NCBI GenBank assembly: GCA_029747585.1
Contig: JAPEVF010001172.1
Coordinates: 1-12,966 of the forward strand
Reading direction: 5' to 3'
DNA length: 12,966 bases
Source of the DNA: Pleurotus djamor
Taxonomy: Eukaryota > Basidiomycota > Agaricomycetes > Agaricales > Pleurotaceae
Shown: one piece after another, positions 8,660-12,966 of the stretch
Position numbering within the stretch: the stretch's first letter is position 1
Layout: every line of letters begins with the position of its first letter
Notes under the pieces: model-generated
The model's input: only the letters and a program-made list of their open reading frames with translations
What the model was told of the DNA's origin: nothing
The model's database searches: none
Position numbers and translations under genes: made by a program

Positions 8660-10158
8660 CTACAAGGCAACAGTACAAGGAACAGATTGAGAGATACAGA
8701 ATTTCTCAAAGGCAGCTGCAACAAGCTTAATTCTATCTGGGTCATAAGTACGGCTAATGGAGTGAGGAAGAATTTCTTCAATGCGCCTCCAGTAGAGAAG
8801 GAAAGCCGAGGACTTCCATTGACCCACTGAGGCAACAACCTCTGGTGGAACTCCTGAAAGAAGAAGCTCAGTGGCACCCCTGATGCGGAAACTATGCCCC
8901 TTGACATCAGATGTCAGTCCATGCGATGACCAGACACTTGTGCACCTCTCCAGAAAGGCTGTCTTGGACATAGCGCACCAGGAACCAGATGGTGAACGGT
9001 AGGAGAAGAGGTGTGAGCCTGGGGGAATGCCTACATTGACAGAGAGGTGGTTTCTCATAGCGTCACAAGGACAGAGAGAGGGGCGCCCAGTGATAAGAAG
9101 AAGAGCGCCAGCCTCCTTGGTGGTCTTTGTCCAAGGGATTGAAAGGTGAAGGGATGGAATGGTGGAGTCGGAGGAGGATGAAGGAATACTTTGATGATAG
9201 GAAACTGAGGTTGATCGGCTGACATGGTATGTTGGGTTGAAGCTGTTCGACGATTTGACTGTAAGCTCCCCAAGGCGACAGCAGCCCCAGAAGGCACAGA
9301 GGGCGACTACCCAAACGGCTGAGTCAAAGGAGGAAGACTGGTCAAGAGAGTGGGAAAGGGAGATAATGTGTTCCAAGGTAACTGGTGGGCGGGTTGGGCA
9401 ACGAGACAAAGATGGAGCCATCTTAGAGGCACCTTGTTTGGCTTGAGAGACAAATGCGTCGTCTCCATACAGGTTGCACCATTCATGGTATGCCATGCCT
9501 TCAGACCAGAAAACCAGCTGAGGATTGCTGAGCGTGATACTGAACCAGCAGCGTCAGCGGCGAAGGCAGCTAGGAGGGTAGGGGAGGCAGGCATGCGGTC
9601 CTGCTCTGGTATCTGCTCATTTTCACAGAACTGGTTGAAGCGTAGAATACCTGTGCCATAATTGGACTTGGTCTGGTCTGACCATGAGGCCAGAACGACT
9701 TCGTTCAACTTACGTGTTGCATGATCTGAGAGGCTGCCCATAGACTGGTGGTGAGAGAGAGAGTGGGGGGTAGTCCAGCAGCGAAGGCGGTCTGCCGAGG
9801 AGACAAGAGGGCGATGCTCTGAAGGCGTAAGAGATGCACCCTTCTTGGGTGCCCTGGGTTTGACAATATGGCCTGAAGGTGGACGAGATGAAACAACAGA
9901 TGAAATAGAGGGAAGGGAGTTTCGAGAAGGGAGCACAGTAGAAGAGGAGGAAGAAGGGAGGGAGGTGGGAGGAAGGGGAATGGGAAGGGAGGGTGGACGG
10001 ACAGGAAGGCACGGCGGATGGGAAAGAGAAGTGACCAACTTTGAATTTGAGAGGGGAAAGAAAGAGCTGTTTACAAAGAATGGAGGCTTAACCTTATCAT
10101 CCCTTCCTGAAGTCCCAGCAGAACAACCTGCTGAAGAGGAGGAGGGTGTGCTAGACAT
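8660..10158 (-). pseudogene. Tyrosine recombinase of the YR retrotransposon, one frameshift
   Basis: This is a phage-integrase-type recombinase that would insert the element's circular DNA copy. From ATG 10158 there is a Ser/Pro-rich region, then an N-terminal core-binding domain (TRKLNEVVLASWSDQTKSNY through FSGLKAWHTMNG). At about 9470 the frame shifts: one base appears to be missing, and the next frame continues YGDDAFVSQAKQ to the stop at 8660-8662. The catalytic domain keeps the first Arg in GCCRLGEL (about 9277), the HxxR box HSFR (8896-8885) and the Tyr nucleophile in LLYWRR (about 8794). A Lys in WTKTTKEAG is a plausible beta-strand Lys. All key residues are present, so the frameshift is recent or a sequencing error. 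The start overlaps the RT frame by 88 bp, with an N at 10166. Confidence 0.82.
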
Positions 10159-12234
10159 GGGCAATNGAATGCTGTAAGCTCCTCTGGGAGCGCAAAGGTG
10201 AGATTGAGACGATTTCTAGATAAACCCAATATCCCGCGCGAGATAGGGTCAGCTGGGTTGTCTTCAGATTTGACATAGACCAGAGAAAGAGAGTTGTTGG
10301 AGGAGAGAAGAGAGAGCTCAGCGCGCTGAATGGAGAGATTGACTTCAAGATTACGGCTTCTGCCCCGTCCAAAGGCGCCAATGATGCCTTGATTGTCAGA
10401 ATGAATCAGAACCTGGGAGTTTTGAATTCCCTTAGCTTCTAGAAGATAGCAAACCAGCTCGACTGCGAGACCCTCCAACCATCCGATGTCACGGAAAGGG
10501 CCTCTCCAGTTGGGTAGCGTTCGCCATGCATCCCAAGCCTCACCCCAGACAACACCAATACCCCAGTCTGTAGAGGTGTCGACACTGATGTCCAGGTTGG
10601 AGAGTGTTGTCCGTGGGGAGAGGGAGCGAACAAGGCCAGGTGTCATCAATTGAGAACGCCACCAGCGGAGGTCGGTAATCATAGAGTGAGGCGGGTAGCG
10701 AGGAGCAAAACGGTTGTGAGAGAAAGACGAGGCAAACAGGGAGAGAGAGGGGAGGTGGGAGCGGCCCAGAGGATAAACAAAGGCGATATGACAGAGGGAA
10801 CCCTGGATCTTCAAGACCTCATCAAGAGGGCATCGAGAGTTGGTGTAGGATGAGAGGAAGGATGTAACCCTGGACAGAAACTTCTCTCTCTTCGCTTCAG
10901 GGAGACAGACTGTCTTAGCCTGAAGGTCCCAGCACATTCCGATGTAGGTGAAAGAGGCAGAAAAGTCCTGACCCTTATCCGGGTGCCATGGAATACCCAG
11001 GGATTCAATCATAGCAAGCGCATCTGAACGGTTGTATGCAAAGGATGGCGGATTGGAAGGAGGTGAAGAGGGAGTACAAAAGACCACCATGTCATCGCAC
11101 CATTTGCAGATGGGACCAACACCAAGTTCATGCCAAATATCCAGCGCAGCATTAGCAATTTCCCCAGAATTGCTCTCTGAGGGGCAGGCGCCAAAGGGGC
11201 AGCAATGCTGGATATGAAAGCAACCTGGTCGGGATTGCATGACATACCATCGCTTGTGAGCAGGGGCAATAGGCGTCCGACGATGAAACTTTGCAATGTC
11301 TAGAGTCATAGCCTCCATGCCTGGGGGCAACGCAGAGACCTGTATTGCACATATAAGAATACAATTTACAACAGCATGTAATGGGTATAGAGAGTGTCCA
11401 TCAATGAGAACCACCCCAACAGAGACAGCCATGATACGACGATCAGAGGGACAACCATGATACAACAATCAGAGGGGACCACCATGCTGCACAGCAGACA
11501 TGGAAAGACAAGGGCTGCCAGGTGGACATTCAACATGGCGCCAACAAATGAGCCAGGTGAACATCCAACAAGACACCAACAACAACCATGCTGAACAACA
11601 GCCATGGTGACAACAACAGGATGCTTACAATTTCAGCAACCCGGGAAGCAGAGTCGAAGCGGCTGGGAAAGTCATTGGGGTCCGAGAAGTTGTTGGGAGA
11701 GGGGAGAGACTTGCTGCACTTCGAGAGGTTGATACACAAGCGAAGCTTCGGCTTCCCATCATCCTGGATCTGAGAGTCGACTGTGATTGGAGACGACTGA
11801 AAGGGACCACCAAGAATAGACTCAGCCTCCAGCTGAGAGAAAGGGCCACTCAAACGACCTGCCTGGACCTCCTCCTTGAAATAGGTGTCTACAAACGAAG
11901 AGAATTGGGGGGAGAGGGAGTTTGGCCAAATAACAGAATGATCTAACGAAGGAAAGCGGCCCATAGGAAAACCAGTCCGAAGTTTCTGAATGAGAAAAGG
12001 GTATGAAAGCTCTAAGTGGGGGAATTGTTTGAAAAAGTCTTGGAAAGCATCAGCATTATAAGGGGTAAGTATACGAAGGAGAATGTCCGGGGAAGAGGAG
12101 GAAGATGTGGAAGGGAAGGGGGGTGGAGGGAGACATGAAGAAGATGAGAATAGAGAGGGAAGGGGGAGGGGGGGGAAGGGCAGTGCAAGGAGAAGAAAGA
12201 TGGGAGTGGTCAAATTTGTCCAGAGGACACTCAT
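10071..12234 (-). CDS. Reverse transcriptase-RNase H of the YR retrotransposon (spliced)
   Basis: Two coding segments, 12234-11629 and 11339-10071, join across a 289-nt GT..AG interval to give about 624 residues. After a Ser/Pro-rich N-terminus (purine-rich on the plus strand at 12083-12180) comes the conserved FPMGRFPSLDHSVIWPN and KLRLCINLSKCSKS. The RT palm follows: the first catalytic Asp in MTLDIAKFHRRTPI (11300), CCPFGACPSE, and the DD pair in CKWCDDMVVF (11096-11091). RNase H residues are Asp in ISVDTSTDWG, Glu in DIGWLEGLAVEL, Asp in IHSDNQG and Asp in NPADPISRG, so the active site looks complete. The ATG at 12234 has G at -3. The same frame continues into gag upstream but is broken by TAA 12286, TGA 12262 and TAG 12250. 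The final roughly 30 residues after the ambiguous base at 10166 look like out-of-frame reading of the recombinase start. Confidence 0.85.
11340..11628 (-). other. Apparent spliceosomal intron within the RT gene, built of tandem duplications
   Basis: On the minus strand the interval begins GTAAGC after GAAATT and ends GCAATACAG before GTCTCT. Its removal joins RVAEI to VSALPPG, which continues the RT family pattern. It is 289 nt, not a multiple of three, so retention would break the frame. Internally a 26-bp unit (GACARCCATGATAC...CAGAGGG on the plus strand) occurs at 11424-11450 and 11450-11476. A 19-bp unit GCCAGGTGRACATYCAACA occurs at 11517-11535 and 11552-11570. It is four to six times longer than the host introns nearby. 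A small repeat insertion that happens to carry splice sites is the alternative. Confidence 0.75.
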
Positions 12235-12285
12235 TGCTTTGGGGTATGTCTATCCTCTCCTTCATCCAATCCAATCCTTTTCTGA

Positions 12286-12966
12286 TTATATCACTTTAGA
12301 TATCAAGTCCACCATAAGATTCTGGAGTGTCACGCTCCGCGTGACTGCCCCTCTGGGAACCCCGGTCACGTGACTAGCCGCGGCAGCTACCGACATTGGC
12401 TTGCTTGCAGCGGCCACCTGAGATGCCAGATGACGGCTGAAGAGGGTGGCCAGCTCTGTTTCGTAATAGGATGGTGAGAACTTGAACGGGGTGATACGAT
12501 AGCGCTTCCGCAAGAGGATGTCCAGCTCCAGGATAACCGAGAAGTCGACACCAGATGCCAGCTTGTCTTTGAGGAATGCAAAGTGTTGACCCATCCGGAT
12601 GAAGAAGAGATTATCACTTCGAGATTCGAGGGCAAAGAGAGTGTACTTTTCCAGCGCGAGAAGCCAGGCAGAGACGGAGAGGGACTCCTCCGCAGCGAAG
12701 AGAGGGTTGTTGACATCAATGTAGAGGTTCTTCTTCTCACCGGAGACCAAGGTGTTGCGACGGATGGTGCGGACCTTGTCTGGGGATTTGGCGAGGACAG
12801 ACTGGCCCTCGGCCGTGAAGAGGGAGAGGGGGGTGTAGAATTTTTGGTTCTCCAGCTCGAGANGGTNGAGTAGGTGACTTGGTTTCGAATCGAATGGAAA
12901 GCTATTTTTCCGCGGCACATGTGGATTCTTTGCGGTTCGCAAGAGTATGAAGTGAGAGAGGGCAGC
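12286..12966 (-). CDS. Gag-like ORF of the YR retrotransposon (N-terminus beyond window)
   Basis: The minus-strand frame is open from the window edge (12966) to TAA at 12286-12288, with no ATG near the edge, so the start lies outside. It encodes segments such as NPHVPRKNSFPFDSKPSHLL, KFYTPLSLFTAEG, WLLALEKYTLFALESR and FSPSYYETELATLFSRHLA. This is the capsid-like region I associate with ORFs upstream of RT in basidiomycete YR elements. Two ambiguous bases (12863, 12867) fall inside it. No CCHC zinc knuckle is seen, although one is common near the C-terminus of such proteins. The tail from about 12380 is encoded by palindromic DNA (GTCACGTGAC at 12365, GTCACGC-TCC-GCGTGAC at 12329) and looks unlike protein under selection. 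The assignment as Gag rests on position and composition. Confidence 0.6.
   Translation of the reverse strand, partial: AALSHFILLRTAKNPHVPRKNSFPFDSKPSHLLXXLELENQKFYTPLSLFTAEGQSVLAKSPDKVRTIRRNTLVSGEKKNLYIDVNNPLFAAEESLSVSAWLLALEKYTLFALESRSDNLFFIRMGQHFAFLKDKLASGVDFSVILELDILLRKRYRITPFKFSPSYYETELATLFSRHLASQVAAASKPMSVAAAASHVTGVPRGAVTRSVTLQNLMVDLISKVI

Larger units (their letters stand above)
8660..12966 (-). mobile_element. Ngaro-like tyrosine-recombinase retrotransposon (right end outside window)
   Basis: Read on the minus strand, the element has a gag-like ORF, a reverse transcriptase with RNase H, and a tyrosine recombinase, in that order. DIRS elements usually place the recombinase before RT and carry a methyltransferase domain. 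RT-RH followed by YR without a methyltransferase is the Ngaro arrangement, so I class it there by order and residues rather than by a tree. YR retrotransposons integrate by recombinase action and lack an integrase or aspartic protease, and I see neither here. The 5' end lies beyond the right edge, so the split direct repeats expected at the termini cannot be verified. The copy carries a frameshift, ambiguous bases (10166, 12863, 12867) and stops after gag, so it is probably inactive as assembled. Confidence 0.82.

Noticed and set aside
9845..10177. Plus-strand Glu/Gly-rich ORFs at 9845-10177 and 12083-12373
   Set aside because: Low-complexity mirror images of the Ser/Pro-rich linkers encoded by the retrotransposon on the minus strand.

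Overview
The window looks like a piece of a basidiomycete (probably Agaricomycete) nuclear genome. Protein-coding genes are packed closely and broken by many very short spliceosomal introns (47-70 nt, GT..AG). Next to them lies a repeat-rich stretch with a tyrosine-recombinase retrotransposon. The assignment rests on gene structure and protein similarity recognised by eye; no database search was possible.

Positions 1-6310 are an ordinary housekeeping region. On the minus strand are the 5' part of the oligosaccharyltransferase subunit ribophorin I (OST1, 1-1661, running off the left edge) and a compact 205-residue THO-complex subunit 5 homologue (THOC5, 3303-4096). On the plus strand is a complete glucose-6-phosphate dehydrogenase gene (4378-6310, 8 exons, 514 residues). 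THOC5 and the dehydrogenase diverge from a shared 281-bp intergenic promoter. The three genes serve unrelated processes (ER N-glycosylation, mRNA export, the pentose phosphate pathway), so there is no functional cluster.

Positions 6311-8659 hold no gene I can support. They hold structured repeats: a roughly 40-bp AT-rich tandem repeat (7159-7319), interleaved inverted repeats built on GATGTATCAC, and a 778-bp segment bounded by a perfect 12-bp inverted repeat (7820-8597). That segment is full of direct repeats, CGGGATTCG motifs and a strong hairpin. It could be a solo LTR or non-autonomous element, or the 3' repeat region of the neighbouring retrotransposon.

Positions 8660-12966 are a Ngaro-like YR retrotransposon on the minus strand. 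It has a gag-like ORF (open at the right edge), then reverse transcriptase plus RNase H, then a tyrosine recombinase. The RT reading frame is interrupted by 289 nt with perfect GT..AG borders, and removing it restores a continuous conserved RT sequence. This apparent intron is built from internal tandem duplications. The recombinase carries a one-base frameshift near 9470, the RT/YR frame change sits at an ambiguous base (N at 10166), and gag is followed by several stops. The copy is therefore probably decayed, or damaged by assembly errors.
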